From contig CAYRPN010000160.1 in the NCBI GenBank assembly GCA_964426135.1, positions 1 through 11,652 on the forward strand: a stretch of 11,652 bases of DNA. Direction: 5' to 3'. The translations under genes and the position numbers were made by a program. Each line of letters starts with the position of its first letter. Within the stretch, counting starts at the first letter, position 1. The notes under the pieces were generated by a model. The model made no database searches. It was not told where the DNA came from and saw nothing but the letters and a program-made list of their open reading frames with translations. Origin of the DNA: CAYRPN01 sp964426135. Lineage in GTDB: Bacteria > Planctomycetota > Phycisphaerae > Phycisphaerales > Phycisphaeraceae. This document shows positions 1 to 8,260 of the stretch, piece by piece.

Positions 1-19
1 CCGGAGTCACAGACTCCGG
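1..19. terminator. GC-rich hairpin at the left edge, possible terminator of an upstream gene
   Basis: CCGGAGTC and GACTCCGG form a perfect 8-bp stem around the three-base loop ACA. No T-run follows on the plus strand, and the minus-strand continuation lies outside the window. It could be the end of an off-window gene or just a local palindrome. Confidence 0.35.
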
Positions 20-71
20 CTCTGACAAGACAACTACGCATTCGCCGGATGAACCTCATTAGTCCAGGCGT

Positions 72-115
72 TGGATCGGGGTGGCATGTGGTTTGAAACC
101 CTCCACCCCGATCCA
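72..115. repeat. 13-bp perfect inverted repeat with nested palindrome
   Basis: The arm at 72-84 (TGGATCGGGGTGG) is exactly complementary to the arm at 103-115. The 18-base loop itself contains the odd palindrome GGTTTGAAACC at 90-100, so the element can fold as a stem within a stem. There is no T-run after it, so an intrinsic terminator is not supported. Function is unknown. Confidence 0.7.
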
Positions 116-182
116 GCCCTGCGGCGGTCGTAGAAATGATTTCCATTCGACGCGGGTGTGCCAAATGGTTCGGGGCTTGATT

Positions 183-243
183 CCCTCTCCCTTCCAGGGA
201 AAGGGTTGGCCGAGTCCCCGGGGGACGAGGCCGGGTGAGGGTC
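183..243 (+). repeat. Palindromic intergenic repeat, left copy 1
   Basis: This copy has a 9-bp imperfect hairpin at 183-205 (CCCTCTCCC, loop TTCCA, GGGAAAGGG, one mismatch), then a small GTCCCC/GGGGAC hairpin near 215-227, then GGCCGGGTGAGGG. The same order of parts recurs at 11512-11560. Its GGGTGAGGGTCG end is the exact complement of the start of the copy at 307-345, so the two form an inverted pair. Confidence 0.7.
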
Positions 244-306
244 GGGATGAACAGATGGTTGCGGCCTCCGTCACGCGATGGTGGTGATTAGAAACTTGTG
301 CGTCTC

Positions 307-345
307 GACCCTCACCCCAGCCCTCTCCCTGAGAGGGAGAGGGGG
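307..345 (-). repeat. Palindromic intergenic repeat, left copy 2 (inverted)
   Basis: The copy starts with CGACCCTCACCCC, the reverse complement of the end of the copy at 183-243 over 12 bases. It continues into a perfect hairpin, CCCTCTCCC (321-329), loop TGAGA, GGGAGAGGG (335-343). The same opening, CCCTCACCCCAGCCCTCTCC, appears at 11603. From memory, similar CCCTCACCCC/CCCTCTCCC repeats are scattered between genes in several high-GC bacterial genomes. Confidence 0.7.
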
Positions 346-431
346 CCGGAATGCAAGCCCCGGAAAGATTGGCACACTCTTCGACGCACCAGCCGCACCT
401 GACGGATCACCATCTTCGAATGAGTCCCATC

Positions 432-923
432 ATGAACGCTCCTGAATCATCACTGAAGGCACCAACCCCCCTCGTCCCGCCCTTCACGCTGGAAACCGCC
501 ACCCGCAAAGTGCGACTGGCCGAGGATGCGTGGAACTCGCGCGATCCCGATCGTGTGGCGCTCGCATACAGCGAGGACTCCGCCTGGCGCAATCGCAGCG
601 AGTTCGTCACCGGCCGCGATGAGATTCGCCGGTTCCTCGCCGGCAAATGGTCGCGCGAATTGGACTACCGACTGGTCAAGTCGCTCTGGGCCTTCACGGG
701 CAACCACATTGCCGTGCGATTCCAATACGAATGGCACGACGCCGCCGGCCAGTGGCATCGCAGCTATGGCAACGAGCTTTGGGAGTTCGACGAACTCGGC
801 CTGATGCGGCGGCGCGAGGCGAGCATCAACGATGTCACCATCGCTGAGGCCGACCGACAATTCTTCTGGCCCGCGCCGGGTCCAAGGCCGACAGATCATC
901 TTGGAATTCCAGACATCCGATGA
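432..923 (+). CDS. DUF1348 family protein (NTF2/SnoaL-like fold)
   Basis: This 163-residue protein matches the DUF1348 (COG3558) family along its whole length, which is about 150 residues in that family. Recognisable blocks are the first helix with LAEDAWNSRDPDRVALAY (residues 29-46), the SAWRNRSEFVTGRDEI stretch (50-65), FLAGKWSRELDYRLVK (68-83), the aromatic strand VRFQYEWHD (95-103), GNELWEFDELGLMRRREASIND (113-134) and the tryptophan-proline tail FFWPAPGPRP. The fold is a cone-shaped alpha/beta barrel of the NTF2 superfamily. No enzymatic activity is established for the family, so the role is unknown; it is probably cytoplasmic, with no signal peptide or membrane segment. An in-frame ATG exists at 351, but 432 was chosen because family homology begins shortly after it and the extra 27 residues overlap repeat-flanking DNA. 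Neither start has a clear ribosome binding site. The AEC carrier follows 47 bases later and may be co-transcribed. Confidence 0.85.
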   Translation: MNAPESSLKAPTPLVPPFTLETATRKVRLAEDAWNSRDPDRVALAYSEDSAWRNRSEFVTGRDEIRRFLAGKWSRELDYRLVKSLWAFTGNHIAVRFQYEWHDAAGQWHRSYGNELWEFDELGLMRRREASINDVTIAEADRQFFWPAPGPRPTDHLGIPDIR

Positions 924-970
924 TGCGAAGCGTGTGGGGTGGGCGGTGCCAACGGTAAACTGTCGCCGCC

Positions 971-1960
971 TTGCACACTCTTCTGCCCATTTTCGTGGAC
1001 GTCGTCCTGCCCGTGCTGATCCTCGTCGGCGTCGGGGCAGTGTTGCAGTATTTCAAGCCGTTGGAGATCAACACGCTTTCGCGGCTGACGGTCTGGGTGC
1101 TGGTGCCGACGTTTCTGTTCAGCCGGATTTATGAGAGCACGCTGACATGGGAGCAGATCGGCGGGGTGGCGCTGGCGTCCACGCTGCCGCTGATCGCGGT
1201 GGGGGCGCTCGCTTTTGTCGTGTTGCGGAAGTCCAGTCTCGGCTCAGCCGCCATCGCCACGATCATTCTCGCTTGCATCGTGCCCAACGCCGGCAACTTC
1301 GGCATCCCCGTCGCCCAGCTTGTGCATCACGGACAACCGGGTGATGACGCGCCGGTGCTCGCCGCCGCCGGCATTCTCAACCAGGAAGGCGAAGCGGTGC
1401 AGGCGCTGTGTGTGCTGCTCTCGAACCTGCTGCTGTGGTGCGTGGGCTACAGCGTGGTGGCGTTCATCAAGGGCGACGGCTGGCGCGGGGCGCTGGGTTA
1501 TTTCAAGCTGCCGATGATCTACGCCATCGTGGCCGCGTTCCTCTGCCGGGATGTGTTGCTGCACCGCTACGACATCCGCCTTCCCAAGGTCGTCGGCTTC
1601 CCCATCAAGCTGATGGCCGACGCCACCGTGCCCATCATGCTGATCACGCTGGGCGCCCAGCTCACGCAAAGCGCCCGCTGGCCCAACTGGTCCATCGTCG
1701 GGCCGGTGGTGCTGGTGAAGATGCTGATCGTGCCGGCGGTGACGGCGGCGTTCGTGCTGATGCTGAACATGTGGCCCTGGCCCGGGGCGCAGCTGATCAT
1801 CTCCGCCGCGAGTCCCGCCGCGGTGAACGTGCTGATCCTGACCATTGAGATGGAAGGCGACGCCGACCTCGCCGCCGACTGCGTGTTCTGGACGACGGCC
1901 GTCAGCGCGGTGACGGTCACCGCCGTGATCGCGGTGGTGCAGATGGCGGCGGCCATGTAG
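971..1960 (+). CDS. AEC family transporter (auxin efflux carrier-type permease)
   Basis: This 329-residue integral membrane protein has about ten hydrophobic segments and the two-half layout of the AEC (Mem_trans) carrier family. The diagnostic PNAGNFGIP motif is at residues 105-113, with its NxGNxGxP core, and the second half ends with the typical SPAAVNVLIL stretch (281-290) before a final membrane segment. Bacterial members are secondary carriers for small organic anions such as malate or malonate; the substrate here cannot be read from sequence. The start is a TTG at 971: an in-frame TAA lies at 956 and the first membrane segment begins within a few residues, so little room is left for another choice (a GTG at 995 would clip that segment). 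No clear Shine-Dalgarno sequence precedes it. It sits 47 bases after the DUF1348 gene in the same direction. Length and topology look complete. Confidence 0.9.
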   Translation: MHTLLPIFVDVVLPVLILVGVGAVLQYFKPLEINTLSRLTVWVLVPTFLFSRIYESTLTWEQIGGVALASTLPLIAVGALAFVVLRKSSLGSAAIATIILACIVPNAGNFGIPVAQLVHHGQPGDDAPVLAAAGILNQEGEAVQALCVLLSNLLLWCVGYSVVAFIKGDGWRGALGYFKLPMIYAIVAAFLCRDVLLHRYDIRLPKVVGFPIKLMADATVPIMLITLGAQLTQSARWPNWSIVGPVVLVKMLIVPAVTAAFVLMLNMWPWPGAQLIISAASPAAVNVLILTIEMEGDADLAADCVFWTTAVSAVTVTAVIAVVQMAAAM

Positions 1961-2019
1961 CCGTCGGGCATTCCGCCGCGAGGCGCCAGAATCATTTCAC
2001 GGATCTACTGTTTTAGCCG

Positions 2020-2047
2020 TTGACAACTACGGATTAAACCGTAGAAT
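2020..2047 (+). promoter_or_regulatory. Near-consensus promoter with a dyad operator in its spacer (BlaI-M56 operon)
   Basis: TTGACA at 2020-2025 and TAGAAT at 2042-2047 are spaced by 16 bases, a good sigma-70-type promoter about 40 bases before the repressor gene. Between and overlapping them lies a perfect dyad, CTACGG at 2027-2032, ATTAAA spacer, CCGTAG at 2039-2044. BlaI/MecI-family repressors bind short dyads of the TACA/TGTA or CTAC/GTAG type, usually at their own promoters. A repressor bound here would block RNA polymerase directly, so autoregulation is the natural inference. The promoter is seen; the binding protein is inferred. Confidence 0.75.
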
Positions 2048-2085
2048 GCCTCCGTCGCCCGCCAATCCCCGCATCGGACCTGACC

Positions 2086-2490
2086 ATGGCCCGCCCCCGT
2101 CACGAGCATCCGACCCCCGCCGAACTCGAAGTGCTGCAGATCCTCTGGGACCTGGGCGCGATGACCGTGCGGCAGGTCATGGATGAAATGGAAGAGCGCG
2201 AGCATCGCCCCGACCGCGCGTACACCTCCGTCATGAGCCTGATGAACGTCATGGCGGACAAGGGCCTGCTCAAGCGCACGCCGCACGGCCGGGCGTTTCT
2301 CTATGCCCCGAAAGTCACCCGGCAACGCACGCTCAGCGGCATGCTGGGCGATCTGCTGAGCCGCGCGTACTCCGGTTCGGCGAGCCTGCTGGTGACGCAA
2401 CTGCTCGATCAGAGCAATCCCACCCGCGGCGAGCTGGCGGAAATCCGCAAAGCCATCGAAACCTATCAGCGTGACAAGGAGAGTGACTGA
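2086..2490 (+). CDS. BlaI/MecI/CopY family transcriptional repressor
   Basis: This 134-residue protein has the usual length and architecture of the penicillinase repressor family. The N-terminal winged helix opens with PTPAELEVLQILWDLG (residues 10-25), followed by the MTVRQVMDEM helix, the recognition region RAYTSVMSLMNVMADKGLLKR, and a wing with HGRAFLYAPKVTR. The C-terminal part is the short dimerisation helix bundle with the SGSASLLVTQLLD segment, near where BlaI and MecI are cut during induction. It is a cytoplasmic DNA-binding dimer expected to repress its own operon through the dyad at 2027-2044. No beta-lactamase gene is present in the window, so the targets are unknown; family members also control copper and stress genes. 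ATG 2086 is the only start that keeps the full winged helix, although no Shine-Dalgarno is visible. The next gene's ATG overlaps its TGA by one base. Confidence 0.93.
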   Translation: MARPRHEHPTPAELEVLQILWDLGAMTVRQVMDEMEEREHRPDRAYTSVMSLMNVMADKGLLKRTPHGRAFLYAPKVTRQRTLSGMLGDLLSRAYSGSASLLVTQLLDQSNPTRGELAEIRKAIETYQRDKESD

Positions 2491-2492
2491 TG
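2476..2492 (+). promoter_or_regulatory. Shine-Dalgarno and TGATG coupling site of the M56 gene
   Basis: AAGGAG at 2476-2481 stands eight bases before the ATG at 2490-2492. The stop codon of the repressor (2488-2490) shares its last base with that ATG. The strong site and the overlap fix the start of the peptidase gene and imply coupled translation of the pair. Confidence 0.85.
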
Positions 2493-4346
2493 CCGACACT
2501 CGACCTGATCGCAGGCCCGCTCTGGCAAAGGTGGGCACTCGTGCTGGTGCACCTGCTCTGGCAGGCGTCGCTGATCGCGATGCTGGCGACGGCCGCGCTG
2601 CACATCCTGCGGCGAAAGCCCGCGGGGCAGCGATATGCGGTGTGCCTGGCGGCGATGCTGGTGATCGCCGCGTGCCCGCTGGTCACGTTCTTCTTCGTTC
2701 AGCCCCTGCCGACTGGTGCGATGGCGAATCGCGTTGCAACGAACAATGCCCGGAACAGCGCAACCGGCAACGCCGGCGATTTCCTTTCGACGCCTACGAA
2801 CCCGGGTTCCCCATTTCTCGCAGATCGTGCCGACGCTTCGCGCAAGGCGATGGACGCGTCGAATGCGGGCGCGCCGTCCGAACCGCCTGCCGCGCGGCGT
2901 TCGCCAGACGCCTTCGGCGTTTCCGCTAACCGGGCGGAGCCGTTCGCCGCGGACGCCGATTCCGCCGCGACGGGTGATTCGCGGCAGAGCATGGTCGCTC
3001 TCTATGTCGCGGCACAACCTTGGATCATCCTTGCGTGGCAACTCGGCGTGCTGCTGCTGAGCGTGCGACTCCTGGTGGATTACTTCCAGTCGCGCTCGCT
3101 TCGGTTGACCGGTCGCGTCGCGCCGCGCGAGATGCGCGAACGGGTCGCCACGCTTTCTCGCAAACTCGGCCTGTCGCGACTGCCGACGCTCAAGTGCTCC
3201 AAACAGATCGATCAGCCCGTGGTGCTCGGCCTGCTCAAGCCGATGATCCTTCTGCCGGCGAGCTGGATCACGCAACTTCCGCCCGACATGCTCACGACGC
3301 TGCTGGTGCACGAGCTGGCGCACATTCGCCGGCACGACCTGTGGATCAACCTGCTGCAGCGCGTGATCGAGATCGTTTTCTTTTTCCACCCGGCGGTGTG
3401 GTGGCTCTCCAGCCGGACGCGCATCGAGCGCGAGCTGTGCTGCGACGAGACGGTCATCGCGGTGACGCGCGATCGCCTGGCGTATGCAACGACTTTGGAA
3501 TTCGCCGCTCGACAGCGGCTGGCTCTTGTCGGGCCGGCGCTGGGAGCGCAAATCGGAGGTTCCTCCATGTCCCTGCTTCATCGAGTCCGCAACGTGCTGG
3601 GGATCGACGCGCCCGCGGCGCCCCGGCGAAACTGGCTCAGCGGCGCGCTGGCGCTGACCGTGCCCGTGGTGATCGCCGGCGCTTCGCTGGTGATGACGCC
3701 AGCGGTCCCCATCGGCACCGGCAGCGCGCTGGCCGAAGATCGTCCGCGCGAGAAGCCCGTGGTCCGCGAAGGCGAACGGCGCGAAGGTGACCGCCGCGAT
3801 GAGGAAAAGCCGCGCGAGGGTGACCGTCCTCGACCCCCGGCTGGCGAAGGCGACCGCCGGCCCGAAGGCGAGCGCCCGCTGCCGCCGCGCGAAGGTGATC
3901 GCCGGCCCGAAGGCGAACGTGCTCGGCTCGAAGCTCCGCGCGGCGAAGTGGCGGAACTGACCAGCCTGGTGCGCGAGATGCGCCGCGAGTTGGAGCAGCT
4001 TCGCCGCGAAGTCGCCGAGCTCCGCGCCGCCCGCGGCGAAGGCCGGCCGGCGGTGCGCGAAGGCGAAGGCCGTCCCGCATTGCGCGAGGGCGAGCGTCGT
4101 GAGGGCGATCGTCCGCTGCCGCCGCGCGAAGGTGAACGGCGGGAAGGCGACCGGCCCCGTCCGCCGGTTGGCGAAGGGGATCGGCCTCGTCCGCCGGCTG
4201 GCGAAGGCGACCGCCCGCGCCCCGACGGTGAACGCCGCCCCCCGATCCGCGAAGGTCAAGGCGAACGACCCCGCGGCGAAGGCGACCGCCCTCGTGAAGG
4301 CGAGCGTGCCCGTCCGCCGGCTCCGCCGCGCGAAGGCGAGCGCTGA
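2490..4346 (+). CDS. M56 family (BlaR1-like) membrane metallopeptidase with repetitive charged tail
   Basis: This 618-residue protein keeps the BlaR1/MecR1 membrane plan: hydrophobic segments at about 16-39, 49-70, 168-197 and 383-403. Between the third and fourth lies the zinc protease domain, with HELAH at 274-278 and the ExxxD element E315-L-C-C-D319 supplying the likely third ligand. In BlaR1 this domain faces the cytoplasm and, once signalled, triggers cleavage of the partner repressor; the one-base overlap with the BlaI-type gene supports the same role. It differs from BlaR1 after the fourth segment: there is no penicillin-binding sensor domain with its SxxK/SxN/KTG motifs. Instead residues about 418-618 are repeats built from units such as REGDRPRPPAGEG, rich in Arg, Glu, Pro and Gly, interrupted by a heptad-patterned helix at 487-514. 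The tail should lie outside the cytoplasmic membrane. The second loop (71-165) is also low-complexity. What the protein senses is unknown. The family call is firm; the sensing role is inferred. Confidence 0.92.
   Translation: MPTLDLIAGPLWQRWALVLVHLLWQASLIAMLATAALHILRRKPAGQRYAVCLAAMLVIAACPLVTFFFVQPLPTGAMANRVATNNARNSATGNAGDFLSTPTNPGSPFLADRADASRKAMDASNAGAPSEPPAARRSPDAFGVSANRAEPFAADADSAATGDSRQSMVALYVAAQPWIILAWQLGVLLLSVRLLVDYFQSRSLRLTGRVAPREMRERVATLSRKLGLSRLPTLKCSKQIDQPVVLGLLKPMILLPASWITQLPPDMLTTLLVHELAHIRRHDLWINLLQRVIEIVFFFHPAVWWLSSRTRIERELCCDETVIAVTRDRLAYATTLEFAARQRLALVGPALGAQIGGSSMSLLHRVRNVLGIDAPAAPRRNWLSGALALTVPVVIAGASLVMTPAVPIGTGSALAEDRPREKPVVREGERREGDRRDEEKPREGDRPRPPAGEGDRRPEGERPLPPREGDRRPEGERARLEAPRGEVAELTSLVREMRRELEQLRREVAELRAARGEGRPAVREGEGRPALREGERREGDRPLPPREGERREGDRPRPPVGEGDRPRPPAGEGDRPRPDGERRPPIREGQGERPRGEGDRPREGERARPPAPPREGER
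3741..4346 (+). repeat. In-gene tandem-like repeat encoding the Arg/Glu/Pro/Gly tail
   Basis: The 3' third of the M56 gene is made of degenerate units around GGCGAAGGCGACCG and CGCGAAGGCGA, in register with the reading frame. The array is split at about 3945-4035 by the coiled-coil coding stretch. Units are unequal in length and diverged, so this is a coding repeat and not a CRISPR array. Such DNA tends to gain and lose units. Confidence 0.75.
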
Positions 4347-4371
4347 AGCAACACAATCCAGCTCAGAACGA

Positions 4372-4399
4372 AAAAAGCCCGCGATGACGCGGGCTTTTT
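4372..4399. terminator. Bidirectional intrinsic terminator between convergent operons
   Basis: A perfect 7-bp stem, GCCCGCG (4377-4383) and CGCGGGC (4388-4394), surrounds an ATGA loop. It is flanked by A5 on the left and T5 on the right, so a U-run follows the hairpin on either strand. It ends the BlaI-M56 operon 26 bases after its stop. It can also stop the leftward four-gene operon, whose last stop codon is at 4588. Confidence 0.9.
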
Positions 4400-4525
4400 C
4401 ACTTTGATGACGAACGTCACGCGTTCCTCGAACATCGTCACACGAATGATTGCAGGTTGTCAGTGCTCAAACCAGACCGCTTCATTCCTAACATCGCGTG
4501 GCAATCAGGACATCGGTGTCGCTAT

Positions 4526-4559
4526 CGATACCGATACCGATACCGATATCGATATCGAT
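4526..4559. repeat. Hexanucleotide microsatellite
   Basis: Three copies of CGATAC (4526-4543) are followed by two of CGATAT (4544-4555) and a partial CGAT. It lies in the space between the terminator and the stop of the minus-strand gene at 4588. A short plus-strand frame would read it as alternating Asp-Thr and Asp-Ile, but nothing else supports a protein there. The rest of 4400-4587 shows no gene. Confidence 0.85.
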
Positions 4560-4587
4560 CCACGCCCTCCACCCATTCGACCTCCGT

Positions 4588-6098
4588 TCAGGAACACTCA
4601 TAGGTCGTTGCGGATACTTTGCATTTTACACACAAGAACGCATAGATTATTCCTTCGGTAAATCGTTCAACCTCATCCAATACCACCTGTCCGATGAACC
4701 GCATCAACTGTCCACAATGTGGGCATGACGGGTATTCCGCATTTTGTATCCACATTGGATAACCACCTATCTGAGATCCTCCGCCTCCAAGAAATTGGTG
4801 AGCTTCAAAAGGTGTGCGCCGCTGCGAACCAAGTACGAGCGATCCTTGTGGATATTCCGGCATCTCAAAACTGACGTCCACGGTCGGCTTGCAGGTGTCC
4901 GGACTCCAACGAGCACCACCGCGTTCATCGACGAGCCCATAAATCGTTGTAAATATAGTACATCGATCGCAAGTAATGATGCGGAGACGACTGAAGCCGC
5001 TTGCCAGGAAAGCCAGTCGTTTATCGGCTAGATTACAATCGAAAAGGATTGTCAGGAACCGATTACACAATCCACAACGCTCGTTGTGTCGAGCAAACAC
5101 TGCAACCGCTTCAGCGGAACCATCGTGGACGCACGTTGGGGAAATAAGTCGGTGGCAGGACTCAAAATAAAGCGATTGATGGCGTCCTGTCTGATCCGGC
5201 TGCCATCCTGCCTCTAACGCATACGCACTGAACGAAGAATATAGTAATGCCGTCCAGAGAGGGGGCGAATCGCGCCATGCAGCGAACAGCCTCACAACCT
5301 CATCGTCCGCAATCCACGCAAGAGCGGGAAGTATGCGGCTCAACGCACCTATGTGCTTTTGCTCGGCCGCTTTATTTAATTGCTTCAATAATCCTTCTCG
5401 AACACTGGCATCTGCGCCTCTAAATATCTCCGACGGATGAAAGATACCACGTTCGACGAACTCACGATGATATCCCCAAAAAGAATCGGGTCGAAAGGAC
5501 GCGATATGCAGAAGAATATCTTCACTCAATCTAGTCGCGCGCTTGGTTCGGCGACTTGCGATGTTCACAGCGATTCCAACAAGACGCCTACTCGTGAACG
5601 AATCAATCAAGCGATATGCATCCGCCAAACTAGAACTCAAGTCAATCGGGCGAGCCGGCAAGCGAACATTCAGCCGCGCGAAGATATCTGAGGAGATTCC
5701 TTCGTCAACTGGAATCCCTTCAAGCAGGGACGGACAGACGTCTTTCGTCAACTGTAGCGTTTCGAGGATTTCAGATGCCATCTCAAGCCAACCGACCGAT
5801 TCCCGCAGGCGTCGATCAGAAAAGCCACCGTGAGATTCTTCGAGGCACAGGATCGGGCAGACTCTGCCACGAGAAATCCCCGGCACGAGACACGCCAGTT
5901 CGAACAGATCGTTCTGAAGATAGGTATAGCCAGTTGCGTGTTGACGCAAAACGTCAACAAAATGGCGCAATCGGAGGCGCTGTTCATCTGTAAGAACCGA
6001 TCGCTCCGCGGCAACGCGTGTGACAAACGGCAACCATCCCGCGTATCCACTGAAAGCGTGCCAAACGTGAAGTGTCAGAATGTTTGTGAAGTCGTCTT

Positions 6099-6102
<4 letters not shown>
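4588..6102 (-). CDS. Uncharacterised protein with paired CxxC motifs and DUF1963-like C-terminal region
   Basis: This 504-residue protein reads from a GTG at 6102, whose GTGA overlaps the TGA of the DUF1501 gene by four bases. The frame stays open upstream, but only inside the DUF1501 coding region, and no ATG lies near, so GTG is the best start. Residues 1-300 look mainly helical, with HEAT-like stretches such as the one at 233-275; I do not recognise a family there. The C-terminal 170 residues resemble a planctomycete and actinobacterial group related to DUF1963/YwqG: TCDRC, the LVLG segment, QIGGYPMWIQNAEYPSCPHC and the final AFLCVKC. Four CxxC motifs (C343/C346, C378/C381, C460/C463, C491/C494) could form two zinc ribbons. 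No signal peptide or membrane segment is seen, so it is probably cytoplasmic, unlike its exported operon partners. The gene is visibly less GC-rich than its neighbours: 26 of 60 bases at 5341-5400 against 46 of 60 at 6541-6600. This suggests acquisition. DUF1963-like proteins have been linked to immunity roles, but no toxin is seen here. Confidence 0.75.
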
Positions 6103-7553
<1,451 letters not shown>

Positions 7554-7589
7554 GATTCATACTCACATCAAACAGAGGGCACGGAGCGG

Positions 7590-8252
7590 TCATTCGTAGG
7601 TGTAATCTTTCCAGTCGTCGGCCGCGGAGAGGAGCTGCGCCAGCGGCAACTGAAACCCAGGAAGCAATGGCGATTCGTACGTTTCCTTTTCGCCGACGAG
7701 AATCTCCTTCGCCTTACCTGTCTTCGACGCAAAGCGGAACACCGTTATCTCGCGGCGAAAGCGATCGATGATCCAATACTCGCGCACGCCGGCCTTGTGA
7801 TATTCGTCGCGCTTCTCAATGTAGTCTCGGTCGCGGTCGCGCTTGCCCTCCGACACAAACTCAACAACGATCGCTGGCAAATCCTTCTTTGGATTCGGCA
7901 CCCGTCCAAGACCGGCCCAGATCACGCGATCAGCGCGGCGGCGGCTATGGGGAAGATGCACGTGCTCCTCCGGCAGCGTCTTGTCGAGCGCTTTGCCTTG
8001 CGGGTGATGACGCTGGTACATCCGCAGCATCAAGCCGAGTTCCTCGTTGGGATCACGCTCCGATGGCTTTGGAATCGCATGCACAACAAGCACCCCGTGG
8101 ATGAGTTCGTAGTGATAGTTGTCGTCGTAGTCGGTGACCGCGTCGAACTCCGCCGGCGTCATGCTCGCGCCCGCTGAGTCAAAACACAGCCTAGTCCCGG
8201 CTCCCGCGCGGCGAGGCTTGCCTCGCGTCAATCGTGTCATCGCAGTCGTCAT
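7590..8252 (-). CDS. Uma2 family protein (DUF820, PD-(D/E)XK nuclease-like)
   Basis: This 220-residue protein has a Uma2/DUF820 domain from about residue 31 to 205. Family landmarks are MTPAEFDAV with YELIHG (E49), the strand carrying D108 in ADRVIWA, and the nuclease-like core VVEFVSEGKRDRDRDYIEKR (E131) followed by DEYHKAGVREYWIID and LPGFQLPLAQL. The usual proline before the core Asp is Ala here. Uma2 proteins are predicted endonuclease-fold proteins, greatly expanded in cyanobacteria and planctomycetes; their biological role is largely unproven. The start at 8252 is preferred because TGAGG lies six bases upstream, overlapping the stop of the preceding gene, which implies coupling. An ATG at 8162 would begin exactly at the domain but has no ribosome binding site. 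The first 30 residues are basic and unlike the family. No signal peptide: a cytoplasmic protein between two exported ones. Confidence 0.88.
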   Translation of the reverse strand: MTTAMTRLTRGKPRRAGAGTRLCFDSAGASMTPAEFDAVTDYDDNYHYELIHGVLVVHAIPKPSERDPNEELGLMLRMYQRHHPQGKALDKTLPEEHVHLPHSRRRADRVIWAGLGRVPNPKKDLPAIVVEFVSEGKRDRDRDYIEKRDEYHKAGVREYWIIDRFRREITVFRFASKTGKAKEILVGEKETYESPLLPGFQLPLAQLLSAADDWKDYTYE

Positions 8253-8260
8253 CACACACC

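Larger units (their letters stand above)
1..431. other. Gene-free left end rich in palindromes
   Basis: I see no convincing gene here. The short open frames in this stretch run through repeated palindromic DNA and show no recognisable protein family. The region contains the hairpin at 1-19, the inverted repeat at 72-115 and the two palindromic repeat copies at 183-243 and 307-345. No consensus -35/-10 pair for the downstream gene at 432 was found. Confidence 0.6.

Noticed and set aside
30..42. Half-copy of the BlaI-type operator (ACAACTACGCATT resembles 2023-2035)
   Set aside because: The second arm of the dyad is absent, so a dimer site is not supported; the similarity may be chance.
2466..4259. 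A 597-codon minus-strand frame opposite the M56 gene
   Set aside because: It is the mirror of the peptidase gene and its repeats. The product is repetitive Ala/Phe/Arg without a domain.
3741..4346. CRISPR-like repeat array
   Set aside because: The units are diverged, unequal and in frame with the M56 protein; there are no unique spacers and no cas genes.
4404..4661. Possible 85-residue plus-strand protein after the terminator
   Set aside because: It runs through the hexamer repeat and into the antisense of a real gene, with no ribosome site or recognisable domain.
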